Shown here piece after piece: positions 16,719 to 26,048 of a DNA stretch of 64,000 nt. Where the stretch lies: assembly GCF_050717515.1 (NCBI RefSeq), contig NZ_JBOITL010000025.1, positions 310,001-374,000 on the forward strand, given 5' to 3'. The position numbers and the translations under genes were made by a program. The notes beneath the pieces are model-generated. The model saw nothing but the letters and a program-made list of their open reading frames with translations. It did not search any database and was not told the DNA's origin. Position 1 is the stretch's first letter; each line of letters opens with the position of its first letter. This stretch comes from Clostridium_AD sp050717515. GTDB taxonomy: Bacteria; Bacillota; Clostridia; Clostridiales; Clostridiaceae.

Positions 16719-16833
16719 GTTGCGAAAAATTAGTTATCACACATTATGTAGTTATCAAAACTTAACAAACAATAAAGATTATATTTGATTAAAAATATTA
16801 AGGAAAATAATATGAAGGTGGAGGTAAAATATA

Positions 16834-19800
16834 ATGAAAAAGTTAGGTTCAATTTTATTGACCCTGTGTTTGATGTTTAATATGTTTGCGAATATTAATG
16901 TTTATGCCAATGAAAGTGACAAAAATATAAATGTTGATGTTGGCGTAACAGAAATTAAAGAAGAAATAAAAGAAGAAACTGAAAAAGATACAGAAAAACC
17001 AATTATAAAGGTAGAGAATTTAATAAATGGACAAACTGTAACAGATTCAAATTTAACATTTAAAATAGCAGTTACAGATAATTTAGATAAAAAAATAATT
17101 TCTGTAGTGAAGTTTAACAATGAAGTTGTAACAGGCACAGATGGAACATATAAAGTTACATTAAAAAATGGAGAAAATACAATAACAATAGAAGCAACAG
17201 ATGTAGCTGGAAATAAGGCAGATGTATTATATAAAATAATATATGAAGAAGAAAAGGAGACAAAAAAACCAGAGGTAACACCAGATATTAATCCTGGTGG
17301 AGTAGTGATTCCAGCTCAAAAATCACATATTACTCTATCTGTTGATAAACTAACTATCAATGAAGGATATACAATTCAGACTATTAATATAGAACTTCAA
17401 CCTGATGATACAGCATGGACAGTGTTAAAAAGAGAACTTGATAACCGCAGTCTAAAATGCGATTTTGAGTGGACTGAAAAATATGGCAGTGTTTATGTAC
17501 AATCTATAGAGGAAGATGGAGAATTTGATCATGGTCCTTGTAGTGGATGGATGTATAATGTAAACGGAACTTATCCTAATTTTGGTGCTAGCAAGTATAT
17601 TCTAAAAGATGGGGACATACTTCAATGGCGTTATACAACCGATCTGGGTGCAGATTTAGGAGAAGACCTTAGTAAGTGGGAAACAAAGGATATAGAAAAA
17701 CCAGTTATAAAAGTAGAGAATTTAATAGATGGACAAACTGTAATAGATTTAAACTTAACATTTAAAGCAACCGTTACAGACAATGTAGATAAAAATATAG
17801 TTTCCACAGTAAAGTTTAATAATGAAGTTGTAACAGGAACAGATGGAACATATAAGGTTACATTAAAGGCTGGAGAAAATACAGTAACAATAGAAGCAAC
17901 AGATGCAGCAGGAAATAAGACAGATATAATCTATAAAACAATATATCAGGTACCTGAAGTAAAGGATACAGAAAAACCAGTTATAAAGGTAGAGAATTTA
18001 ATAGATGGAAAAACTGTAATAGATTCAAACTTAACATTTAAAGCAACAGTTACAGACAATGTAGATAAAAATATAGTTTCCACAGTAAAGTTTAATAATG
18101 AAGTTGTAACAGGAACAGATGGAACATATAAGGTTACATTAAAGGCTGGAGAAAATACAGTAACAATAGAAGCAACAGATGCAGCAGGAAATAAGATAGA
18201 TGTAATCTATAAAACAATATATCAGGTACCTGAAGTAAAGGATACAGAAAAACCAGTTATAACGGTAGAGAATTTAACAGATGAACAAACTGTAACAGAT
18301 TCAAACTTAACATTTAAAATAGCAGTTACAGATAATATAGATAAAAATATAGTTCCAATAGTTAAATTTAACAATGAAGTTATAACAGGAACAGATGGAA
18401 CATATAAGATTACAATAAAAGATGGAGAAAACACAATAACAGTAGAAGCTGTAGATGCAGCAGAAAATAAGTGTGACAAGCAATACAGGCTTATATATAA
18501 GGCAATCATCACGAATCCCTACAAAACTCAGTTGGATAAAAACCTTGCCTTAATTTTAAAAAATGTTGAAAATCCTAAATGCGGAACATTAGATGGAGAA
18601 TGGTCTATTATTTCTCTGGCAAGAGCAAATTATCTTGTACCTCATGGATATTATGAAAAATACTACAATAATGTAGTTGAAAAATTAAAAGAGAAGCAGG
18701 GCGTGTTACATACCAAAAAATATACAGAGTATTCAAGGGTGAGTTTGGGATTAACAGCTATTGGTAAGGATATTTCTGATGTTGGAGGGTATAATCAACT
18801 TGAAAAACTTGCTGACTTCAATAGTGTTATTTATCAAGGTATAAATGGACCTATATTTGCGCTTATAGCTCTTGATAGTAAAAATTATGAAATATCAAAT
18901 CCAGTAACAAATATAGAAGTGCAAACTACAAGAGAGATGCTTATTAAATATATATTAGATCGAGAAATTAACAAAGGTAAAGATAATGCAGGTGGATGGA
19001 ATCTTTATGGAGATAAGGCAGATATTGATATCACTGCAATGGCGATTCAAGCACTTACACCATATTATAAAACCAATGATGATGTAAAAACTGCAGTAGA
19101 TAGAGGAATTAACTTTTTATCAAGTAATCAGTTAATGAGTGGAGGATATAAAGCCTGGGGTTCAGAAAGCTCCGAAAGCATTGCTCAAGTTGTAATAGCT
19201 TTATCAGGACTAGGTATTGATCCTGCTAAAGACGCGCAATTTACAAAGGATGGGAATTCGCTTATTGACACACTACTTTCCTATGCTGTGCATGACGGTG
19301 GTTTTAAGCATATAAAAACAGGCGATACAGATGCTATGGCTACCGATCAAGGTACGCTTGCTCTAGTTGCTTATGATAGATTTGTAAATAAAAAAAATTC
19401 TCTTTACAATATGAGTGATGTAGAATTTGAAAAGCTAAAAGATATAGAAAAGCCAGTTATAAAGGTAGAAAATTTAGCAGATGGACAAACTGTAACAGAT
19501 ATAAACTTAACATTTAAAGCAATAGTTACAGATAATGTAGATGAAAATATAGTTTCCACAGTAAAGGTTAACAATGAAGTAGCAACAGGAACAGATGGAA
19601 CCTATAAAGTTACATTAAAAGATGGAGAAAACATAATAACAATAGAAGCAATAGATGCAGCAGGAAATAAGGAAACTGTAACCTATAAAGTAATATGTAA
19701 AGTGCCTCAATCAAAGGATACAGAGAAACCAGTTATAAATGTAGAGAATTTAACAGATAGACAAACTGTAACAGATTCAAAGTTAACATTTAAAGTAATA

Positions 19801-22590
19801 GTTACAGACAATGTAGATAAAAAAATAATTTCTGTAGTGAGGTTTAACAATGAAGTTATAACAGGAACAGATGGAACATATAAGGTTACATTAAAGGATG
19901 GAGAAAACACAATAACAATAGGAGTAGTAGATGCAGCAGGAAATAAGTGTGACAAACAATACAGCCTAATATATAAGGCAAGCACTGGTGGCGAAGGTAC
20001 AAATACTGGTGGTGGAGTGCTTCCAATTCAAAAACAATATATTACTCTATCTGTTGATAAACTAACTATCAATGAAGGGTATACAATTCAACCTATTACG
20101 ATAGAACTTAAATCTGGCGATACAGCATGGTCAGTATTAAAGACAGAACTTGATAAACACAATTTTAAATACGAGTATGAGTGGACTGAAAAATATGGCA
20201 GTATTTATGTACAGTCTATGGATGGTGATGGAGAATTCGATCATGGTAGTGGTAGTGGATGGATGTATAATGTAAACGGAACTTATCCTATGTTTGGTGC
20301 TAGTAAGTATACGCTAGAAAATGGAGACGTGCTTCAATGGCGATACACAACTAATCTTGGTGAGGACTTAGGAGAAGACTTGAGTAAATGGGAAACACCA
20401 GTTATTCCAGTTATTCCTGGTATTCCTGGAGTAACAGTTATTCCTGGTACTCCAGCTATTCAGATTACCCCTAACGCGGGAGAACAGCAAAGTGGAAAAA
20501 CACTCACAATAGATGTGCCAAAGGATATAAAAAATGATTGCGACATAAACATAAAAAATGATTTGAAAAACACTGATAATATTATAATTAATGTGCCAGA
20601 GCTTAAATCAAAGGTTTTTCTGAATTTAGAGAATGTTAAAAGTAATATACCAAAAATAACAGCTGTAAAAGGGAACATATCTGTTGTTGTTGATAAAGGT
20701 ACACAAATAGAATCAGGTGATAGCAAAATAGAACTTATAACATCAGTTGACAAAACTGATTCTAAAATTCAAGAGATTATAAAGAAGAGCATAGATGATG
20801 ATTACAAACGCGTAAAACTTAATAATGCCTTTGTCCTAGGAAATATAAATGAAACAATATTATTTAATCAGCCAGTAACCCTAACTTTTAAAAATAGTAA
20901 AGGTCAATTTGTAGGATTTGTTGAAGGAAATAAATTTACTCCTATAAAGGTTTATCAATCAGAAGAAAAAGGTGCAGCTGATGCAAAGAATAATAACAAG
21001 AAAAATTATGCATTTGTTGTTGGAAATGATTTAATTGTTAAGACTAATCATTTTACAACATATGTAACATATAATCAGGTGAAAAGTTACACGTATAAAG
21101 ATGGAAATGATATTTCAAAGGATGTTCTACAACAAGTTCTAAAGGCAACTGAAAAAGGTTTCATAAGCCCACAGAATGGAAGATTTGATCCGGAAAAATA
21201 TATTACAAGAGCAGATTTTGCAAAACTATTAGTGGAAGCATTGAATCTTGATACAAAACCAGCGAAAAAAATTGAATTTGAGGATGTAAAGATTGGTACA
21301 CCTTATTATTCATACTACACATATATTAATGCTGTATGTAACTCGGGAATTATGAAATGTACAGGGAATAAATTCAATCCCAATTATGCTATTACTCGTG
21401 AACAAATGGCCTCGGCTATTGCCAAAGCACTTTCTATTAAGAATGTTTATACAAATGTAAAAATAAATGATATTAAATATGTATCTAAAGCCTATAAAGC
21501 TGATATTGAAACATTAGGTACTCTTGGTTTAATACCAATAGAAAACAATCAATTTAGACCAAAGAGTTATGCTACAAGAGAATTTGCAGTAGCTTCTGTT
21601 ATAAGGTCATATGAATATAAAAATAGTAAGAAATTTACTAACACAGGAGTTGAAAATAAAAATAGTAAGGAAGTTACTAACACAGAAGTTAAAAAGTATA
21701 TAGATGAGACAGCAATTTTGATGCAGAAAAACATAACAAATCCCGTGGTAGCTTCAGTTGGTGGAGAATGGACTGTTTTATCACTTGCACGTTCTGGTGT
21801 GTCAGTGCCAGATAGTTATTACAGTAAATACTATAGTAATGTAGAGAATAAATTGAAAGAGAAAAATGGAAAACTTCATAATATAAAATATACGGAATAT
21901 GACAGAGTTATACTTGCACTATCATCAATTGGTAAAAATGTTGATAGCGTTGCCAAATATAATCTTTTAAAACCGCTTGTTGATTTTGATACTGCTGTAA
22001 AGCAAGGATTGAATGGACCTATTTGGGCGCTGATTGCACTTGATTGCTGTAATTATGAAATGCCTGTAGACAAGTCTATTAGTAATCAAAGTACAAGAGA
22101 AAAGTTTGTTAATTACATTTTGTCCAGGGAATTACCAGGTGGTGGGTGGTCACTTACTTCAAAAGCACCTTCAGATATAGATATTACAGCAATGGCGCTT
22201 ATAGCGTTGTCAAAGTATCAAGATAATCCAAAGGTAAAAGCTGCTACTGACCGCGCGTTATTATATATGTCAAAAACACAGGATATGGATGGTAAATACA
22301 AATCCGTTTGGGGAGATGAGAATAGTAGTGAAAGTATTGCACAGGTAATAGTAGCATTAACTTCACTTAAGATTGATCCTAAAACAGATGAAAGATTTAT
22401 AAAAAATGGTAATGATACAATTAGCGCCTTACTTAGTTTTTATGTAAAAGGCGGAGGATTTAAACATGTTTTAAGCGGAGATTTAGATGGCATGGCTACA
22501 GATCAAGGTATGTATGCCATTATAGCTTATAATAGATTTGCAAATGGCCAAACACATCTTTTTGATATGACAGATGTAGAAAAAAAATAA
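16834..22590 (+). CDS. Giant S-layer-type protein with two alpha-barrel and two DUF4430 (transcobalamin-like) domains
   Basis: 1918 residues, secreted (signal peptide about 1-25, cleavage after VYA). Order of domains: Ig-like repeat (52-139); DUF4430 (167-279); three Ig-like repeats (286-558); alpha/alpha-barrel of prenyltransferase/intrinsic-factor type (560-866); two Ig-like repeats (870-1049); second DUF4430 (1069-1186); Pro-rich linker (1189-1217); an unidentified beta-rich region (1220-1415); three SLH repeats (about 1430-1597, with ITRAD, ITREQ and ATREF motifs); second alpha-barrel (1619-1918). DUF4430 copies contain SGWMYNVNG and LQWRYTT. Animal intrinsic factor and transcobalamin combine exactly these alpha and beta folds around B12. 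SLH repeats should tether it to the cell wall. With the riboswitch upstream and ECF genes downstream, a corrinoid-capturing role is inferred. An AGGTGGAGG ribosome site precedes the ATG. Confidence 0.88.
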   Translation: MKKLGSILLTLCLMFNMFANINVYANESDKNINVDVGVTEIKEEIKEETEKDTEKPIIKVENLINGQTVTDSNLTFKIAVTDNLDKKIISVVKFNNEVVTGTDGTYKVTLKNGENTITIEATDVAGNKADVLYKIIYEEEKETKKPEVTPDINPGGVVIPAQKSHITLSVDKLTINEGYTIQTINIELQPDDTAWTVLKRELDNRSLKCDFEWTEKYGSVYVQSIEEDGEFDHGPCSGWMYNVNGTYPNFGASKYILKDGDILQWRYTTDLGADLGEDLSKWETKDIEKPVIKVENLIDGQTVIDLNLTFKATVTDNVDKNIVSTVKFNNEVVTGTDGTYKVTLKAGENTVTIEATDAAGNKTDIIYKTIYQVPEVKDTEKPVIKVENLIDGKTVIDSNLTFKATVTDNVDKNIVSTVKFNNEVVTGTDGTYKVTLKAGENTVTIEATDAAGNKIDVIYKTIYQVPEVKDTEKPVITVENLTDEQTVTDSNLTFKIAVTDNIDKNIVPIVKFNNEVITGTDGTYKITIKDGENTITVEAVDAAENKCDKQYRLIYKAIITNPYKTQLDKNLALILKNVENPKCGTLDGEWSIISLARANYLVPHGYYEKYYNNVVEKLKEKQGVLHTKKYTEYSRVSLGLTAIGKDISDVGGYNQLEKLADFNSVIYQGINGPIFALIALDSKNYEISNPVTNIEVQTTREMLIKYILDREINKGKDNAGGWNLYGDKADIDITAMAIQALTPYYKTNDDVKTAVDRGINFLSSNQLMSGGYKAWGSESSESIAQVVIALSGLGIDPAKDAQFTKDGNSLIDTLLSYAVHDGGFKHIKTGDTDAMATDQGTLALVAYDRFVNKKNSLYNMSDVEFEKLKDIEKPVIKVENLADGQTVTDINLTFKAIVTDNVDENIVSTVKVNNEVATGTDGTYKVTLKDGENIITIEAIDAAGNKETVTYKVICKVPQSKDTEKPVINVENLTDRQTVTDSKLTFKVIVTDNVDKKIISVVRFNNEVITGTDGTYKVTLKDGENTITIGVVDAAGNKCDKQYSLIYKASTGGEGTNTGGGVLPIQKQYITLSVDKLTINEGYTIQPITIELKSGDTAWSVLKTELDKHNFKYEYEWTEKYGSIYVQSMDGDGEFDHGSGSGWMYNVNGTYPMFGASKYTLENGDVLQWRYTTNLGEDLGEDLSKWETPVIPVIPGIPGVTVIPGTPAIQITPNAGEQQSGKTLTIDVPKDIKNDCDINIKNDLKNTDNIIINVPELKSKVFLNLENVKSNIPKITAVKGNISVVVDKGTQIESGDSKIELITSVDKTDSKIQEIIKKSIDDDYKRVKLNNAFVLGNINETILFNQPVTLTFKNSKGQFVGFVEGNKFTPIKVYQSEEKGAADAKNNNKKNYAFVVGNDLIVKTNHFTTYVTYNQVKSYTYKDGNDISKDVLQQVLKATEKGFISPQNGRFDPEKYITRADFAKLLVEALNLDTKPAKKIEFEDVKIGTPYYSYYTYINAVCNSGIMKCTGNKFNPNYAITREQMASAIAKALSIKNVYTNVKINDIKYVSKAYKADIETLGTLGLIPIENNQFRPKSYATREFAVASVIRSYEYKNSKKFTNTGVENKNSKEVTNTEVKKYIDETAILMQKNITNPVVASVGGEWTVLSLARSGVSVPDSYYSKYYSNVENKLKEKNGKLHNIKYTEYDRVILALSSIGKNVDSVAKYNLLKPLVDFDTAVKQGLNGPIWALIALDCCNYEMPVDKSISNQSTREKFVNYILSRELPGGGWSLTSKAPSDIDITAMALIALSKYQDNPKVKAATDRALLYMSKTQDMDGKYKSVWGDENSSESIAQVIVALTSLKIDPKTDERFIKNGNDTISALLSFYVKGGGFKHVLSGDLDGMATDQGMYAIIAYNRFANGQTHLFDMTDVEKK
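17689..18511 (+). repeat. Tandem 276-bp Ig-domain repeats
   Basis: Units begin at 17689, 17965 and 18241. The first two are nearly identical in DNA and the third has diverged. Each encodes one Ig-like (glucodextranase B-like) domain with EKPVI, NNEV..GTDGTYK and GENT..VEA/IEA motifs. Related units occur at 16987, 19441 and 19717. The near-identity suggests recent duplication or gene conversion. Confidence 0.9.
19441..19986 (+). repeat. Second pair of 276-bp Ig-domain repeats
   Basis: Two further Ig-like units starting at 19441 and 19717, again 276 bp apart, lie between the first alpha-barrel and the second DUF4430 domain. Confidence 0.85.
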
Positions 22591-22598
22591 GTTGAAAA

Positions 22599-22631
22599 CT
22601 AAGCAAGGATAAAGTTTTTTTCCTTGCTTAG
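22599..22631 (+). other. Intercistronic hairpin
   Basis: CTAAGCAAGG (22599-22608) pairs perfectly with CCTTGCTTAG (22622-22631). The T-run lies in the loop rather than after the stem. It separates the surface-protein gene from the transporter genes and may act as a partial terminator or a processing/stability element. Confidence 0.5.
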
Positions 22632-22654
22632 AATTTAAGATAGGAGTATGAAAA

Positions 22655-23515
22655 ATGAAGAATAGAAGATGGATGGTTGCCGTAGTTATAATAAGTATAG
22701 TAGCTATTACATTTTTTTGTGATGGGAATAAAAATGTAAAGCCATTAAAAGATAGTAAAATAACAAGCGGAGAAAATATTAAAAGTGATATAGCATTAAA
22801 TAAAGAATATAAAGAACAAGAGAATAAGAAAAAAAAGGTTTCAATAGAATTGCAAAAAAAGAAAGACGAACAGCAAACAAGTAAAAAAAAGAATAAAGAA
22901 ATTAGTGAAAAAAAAGCAAGTCAAAAGAAGGATGAAAAGCAAACAAGTAAAACAATTGATAAAACAACAGAAGGTCAAAAAAAGATTGAAAAAGATAGCG
23001 GTAAAGGTAAAAAAGACAAATATCTTACGGATCCAGTTCCTATAGGTAAGCCTAAACCTGTTGAACCTGGAGATGTAGCTATAAATGCCAAGAAAAAATT
23101 AAGCTGTACATTGTCCGTAACATGTAAAAGTATATTAAATAATATGGACAAGTTTAATAAGGATAAATTAGAAGTGCTCCCTAAGGATGGTGTAATTTAC
23201 AGAGAAAAGACTGTAAGCTTTTCAGAAGGTGAAGCAGTTTTTGATGTACTTTTGCGGGAAATGAAAAAAAATAAAATACATATGGAATTTGAAATGACAC
23301 CAATTTATAACAGTAACTACATTGAGGGTATAAATAATCTATATGAATTTGATTGTGGCGAACTTAGTGGTTGGATGTATAAAATTAATGGATGGTTTCC
23401 AAACTATGGATGTAGTAGATACGTACTAAAGAAGGGGGATATAATTGAATGGGTGTACACCTGTGATTTAGGGCGAGACATTGGAGGAGACACTGTATTT
23501 GGAGGGGATAAATGA
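22655..23515 (+). CDS. Membrane-anchored DUF4430 (transcobalamin-like) protein
   Basis: 286 residues. An N-terminal signal-anchor helix (about 5-22, no canonical lipobox before the Cys of FFCDG) is followed by a highly charged Lys/Glu/Gln linker (about 30-125) and a C-terminal DUF4430 domain (about 150-280) with DCGELSGWMYKINGWFPNYG and the acidic ending CDLGRDIGGD. The same motifs occur in the two DUF4430 copies of the preceding surface protein. The last codons overlap the start of the EcfT gene (ATGATG/TGA), so it is translated together with the transporter. Inferred role: docking or relay of the corrinoid to the S component. Confidence 0.85.
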   Translation: MKNRRWMVAVVIISIVAITFFCDGNKNVKPLKDSKITSGENIKSDIALNKEYKEQENKKKKVSIELQKKKDEQQTSKKKNKEISEKKASQKKDEKQTSKTIDKTTEGQKKIEKDSGKGKKDKYLTDPVPIGKPKPVEPGDVAINAKKKLSCTLSVTCKSILNNMDKFNKDKLEVLPKDGVIYREKTVSFSEGEAVFDVLLREMKKNKIHMEFEMTPIYNSNYIEGINNLYEFDCGELSGWMYKINGWFPNYGCSRYVLKKGDIIEWVYTCDLGRDIGGDTVFGGDK

Positions 23516-24405
23516 TGACAGACAGTTTCTCAACTTTTCATCCCATTATTAATTTTAGTTATTTTATAGCTATATTGATATTTAGTATGGTTTTTATGCA
23601 TCCTATATTTCTTGGAATAGCTTTGATTTCTTGTTTTACATATTCAACTATGTTAAAGGGAAGAAGTGCATTGAAGTTTAATCTGCTTTATATGTTACCA
23701 TTGCTGATATTTATGGCAATAATTAATCCAGCATTTAATCATGAAGGTGCTACAATTATGTTTTATCTTAAAAATGGTAATCCCATTACGTTGGAATCAA
23801 TATTTTACGGAATAATGTCAGCAGGTACATTTGTTTCTGTGATTATATGGTTTTCCTGTTATAACGTTGTTATGACTTCTGATAAATTCATATACATCTT
23901 TGGCAAAATAATACCTGCGTTATCTTTAATTTTTTCAATGGTACTTCGTTTTGTTCCGAGATATAAACAGCAAATAAAAATTATTTCAAATGGTCAAAAA
24001 TGTATAGGACGGGATGTGTCACAGGGCAATATAATAAGAAGGGCTAGAAATGGAATTAAAATTTTATCAATTATGACTACCTGGGCATTGGAGAATGCTA
24101 TTGAAACAGCAGATTCCATGAAGTCAAGAGGTTATGGATTAACAAAACGGAGCAGTTTTTCCATATTTCGTTTTGATAATAGGGACAAAATAACCTTAAC
24201 TGTAATTTGGAGTTTAATTGTTTATGTATCCATTGGGATGGTTGTGGGAGAAAACACAATGCGTTTTTTTCCTTCAATAAAGATTAGAAATATTACTTTT
24301 TTTAGTATTAGTATCTATATAAGTTATTTTATTTTGTGTATGCTACCAGTTATCATAAACATTGCGGAGGAAATTAAATGGAAACATATAAAATCAATAA
24401 TTTAA
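23512..24405 (+). CDS. ECF transporter transmembrane component EcfT
   Basis: 297 residues with about five to six hydrophobic helices. The cytoplasmic coupling helices that grip the two ATPases are recognisable: IIPALSLIFSMVLRFVPRY (about 138-157) and the signature ADSMKSRGYG (about 203-212), equivalent to the Ala-Arg-Gly motifs of EcfT. It overlaps the preceding gene by 4 bases and the following ATPase gene by 28 bases. It forms the integral-membrane part of an energy-coupling-factor vitamin transporter. Confidence 0.92.
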   Translation: MMTDSFSTFHPIINFSYFIAILIFSMVFMHPIFLGIALISCFTYSTMLKGRSALKFNLLYMLPLLIFMAIINPAFNHEGATIMFYLKNGNPITLESIFYGIMSAGTFVSVIIWFSCYNVVMTSDKFIYIFGKIIPALSLIFSMVLRFVPRYKQQIKIISNGQKCIGRDVSQGNIIRRARNGIKILSIMTTWALENAIETADSMKSRGYGLTKRSSFSIFRFDNRDKITLTVIWSLIVYVSIGMVVGENTMRFFPSIKIRNITFFSISIYISYFILCMLPVIINIAEEIKWKHIKSII

Positions 24406-26048
24406 ATTTTACATACCCTCAAAAAGATAAACCAGCTATTTCAAATATTAATTTTGTGGTAAATTCTGGAGAATTCATTACTATATGTGGAAAATCAGGA
24501 AGTGGCAAAAGTACTTTACTGAGACAGTTAAAAACAATACTAGCTCCACATGGAAAACGGCAGGGAGAAATTTATTTCTATGGGAGGCTTCTAGAAGAAG
24601 TTGATCAATTTACACAAACATCACAAATAGGATATGTTCTTCAAAGTCCTGACAACCAAATTGTCACAGATAAGGTATGGCATGAACTTGCATTTGGACT
24701 AGAAAGTCTTGGATATGACAATAGCACGATTCGATTACGGGTGGCTGAAATGGCAAGTTTTTTTGGAATACATACATGGTTTCACAAAAATGTTTCAGAA
24801 CTTTCCGGAGGACAAAAACAGTTGCTAAATCTAGCGTCAATTATGACCATGCAACCAGAGATATTAATCCTTGATGAACCAACAGCACAGCTGGATCCTA
24901 TAGCAGCTCTGGAATTTCTTAAAACTCTAAAAAAAATCAATAGTGAACTTGGTACAAATATTATAATGACAGAACACCGTTTAGAGGAAGTAATTCCTAT
25001 GTCGGATCGTGTTGTGGTAATGGAAAAAGGATGTATTATTGCAGATGATAACCCTGAAGACCTGGGGAAACAAATAAGTGAAATGGATCATACAATGTTT
25101 TTTGCAATGACTTCTCCTATGAGAATTTATTCACAAGTTAAAAATGATTTGAAATGTCCTGTTACTGTAAAGGATGGACGTAAGTGGATTGACACGTATT
25201 TTGATAACAAGACTGTTAAAAAAATTTGTTTTGAAAACAAAGAAGAGTCCGTATCAGACAATGTAGTTATAAAGCTTAAAGATGTGTGGTTTAAATACGG
25301 TAAAAATATGCCTGATATTATAAAGGGCTTGTCGTTAGAGGTTAAAGAAGGAGAGATTTTTTGCATTGTTGGTGGTAATGGAACTGGAAAGACAACTGCT
25401 TTATCAATAATAAGTGGCATCAACAAACATTATAGAGGTAAAGTTATTATTAATGGAAAAAACATTGAAAAAATAAGCATAAAGGATAGATATAGAAATA
25501 ATATAGGAGTGCTTCCCCAAAATCCGCAGACATTGTTTGTAAAAAAGACGGTGGAAATGGATTTATATGAAATGTTAGGGGACATAAAATTAACTAAAGA
25601 GGAAAAGGAAGCAAAGGTAAGGGTAATTGTAGATATGATGGAACTTAATGAACTACTTCAGATGCATCCTTATGATTTAAGTGGAGGGGAACAGCAGAGG
25701 GCAGCCCTTGCAAAGGTGCTACTGCTGGAACCAAAAATATTGCTTCTAGATGAACCAACAAAGGGAATTGATGACTATTTTAAAGAAAAGTTGGCCGAAA
25801 TTCTTAAAACAATTGCTAAAAAAGGAACTACAATTGTTATGGTTTCCCATGATATCGAATTTTGTGCAGAGTACACAGACACCTGCGGATTGTTTTTTGA
25901 TGGAAATATAATAACAACCAATACTACAAAGAAATTTTTCTCGGGAAATAGCTTTTATACTACTGCAGCCAATCGTATGGCTCGCCACATTTGTTGTGAT
26001 GCAGTAACAGTAGAGGATGTGATTAACCTATGTCAGGAAAACATTTAA
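24378..26048 (+). CDS. Fused ECF transporter ATPase (EcfA-EcfA')
   Basis: 556 residues containing two complete ABC ATPases in one chain. Domain 1 (about 1-235): Walker A GKSGSGKST near 37, LSGGQKQ near 147 and ILILDEPT near 163. Domain 2 (about 295-540): GGNGTGKTT near 332, LSGGEQQR near 434 and ILLLDEPT near 454. Most ECF modules use two separate EcfA proteins, while fused forms are known in some lineages. The gene overlaps both neighbours, so the four transporter genes form one translational unit. Confidence 0.93.
   Translation: METYKINNLNFTYPQKDKPAISNINFVVNSGEFITICGKSGSGKSTLLRQLKTILAPHGKRQGEIYFYGRLLEEVDQFTQTSQIGYVLQSPDNQIVTDKVWHELAFGLESLGYDNSTIRLRVAEMASFFGIHTWFHKNVSELSGGQKQLLNLASIMTMQPEILILDEPTAQLDPIAALEFLKTLKKINSELGTNIIMTEHRLEEVIPMSDRVVVMEKGCIIADDNPEDLGKQISEMDHTMFFAMTSPMRIYSQVKNDLKCPVTVKDGRKWIDTYFDNKTVKKICFENKEESVSDNVVIKLKDVWFKYGKNMPDIIKGLSLEVKEGEIFCIVGGNGTGKTTALSIISGINKHYRGKVIINGKNIEKISIKDRYRNNIGVLPQNPQTLFVKKTVEMDLYEMLGDIKLTKEEKEAKVRVIVDMMELNELLQMHPYDLSGGEQQRAALAKVLLLEPKILLLDEPTKGIDDYFKEKLAEILKTIAKKGTTIVMVSHDIEFCAEYTDTCGLFFDGNIITTNTTKKFFSGNSFYTTAANRMARHICCDAVTVEDVINLCQENI

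Noticed and set aside
16902..17138. Minus-strand frames recurring opposite the Ig repeats (also 18222-18512 and 19707-19985)
   Set aside because: They are antisense shadows created by the repeated codon pattern of the surface-protein gene.
17689..18511. Regular repeats considered as a CRISPR array
   Set aside because: Units are 276 bp, coding and in frame, with no unique spacers.
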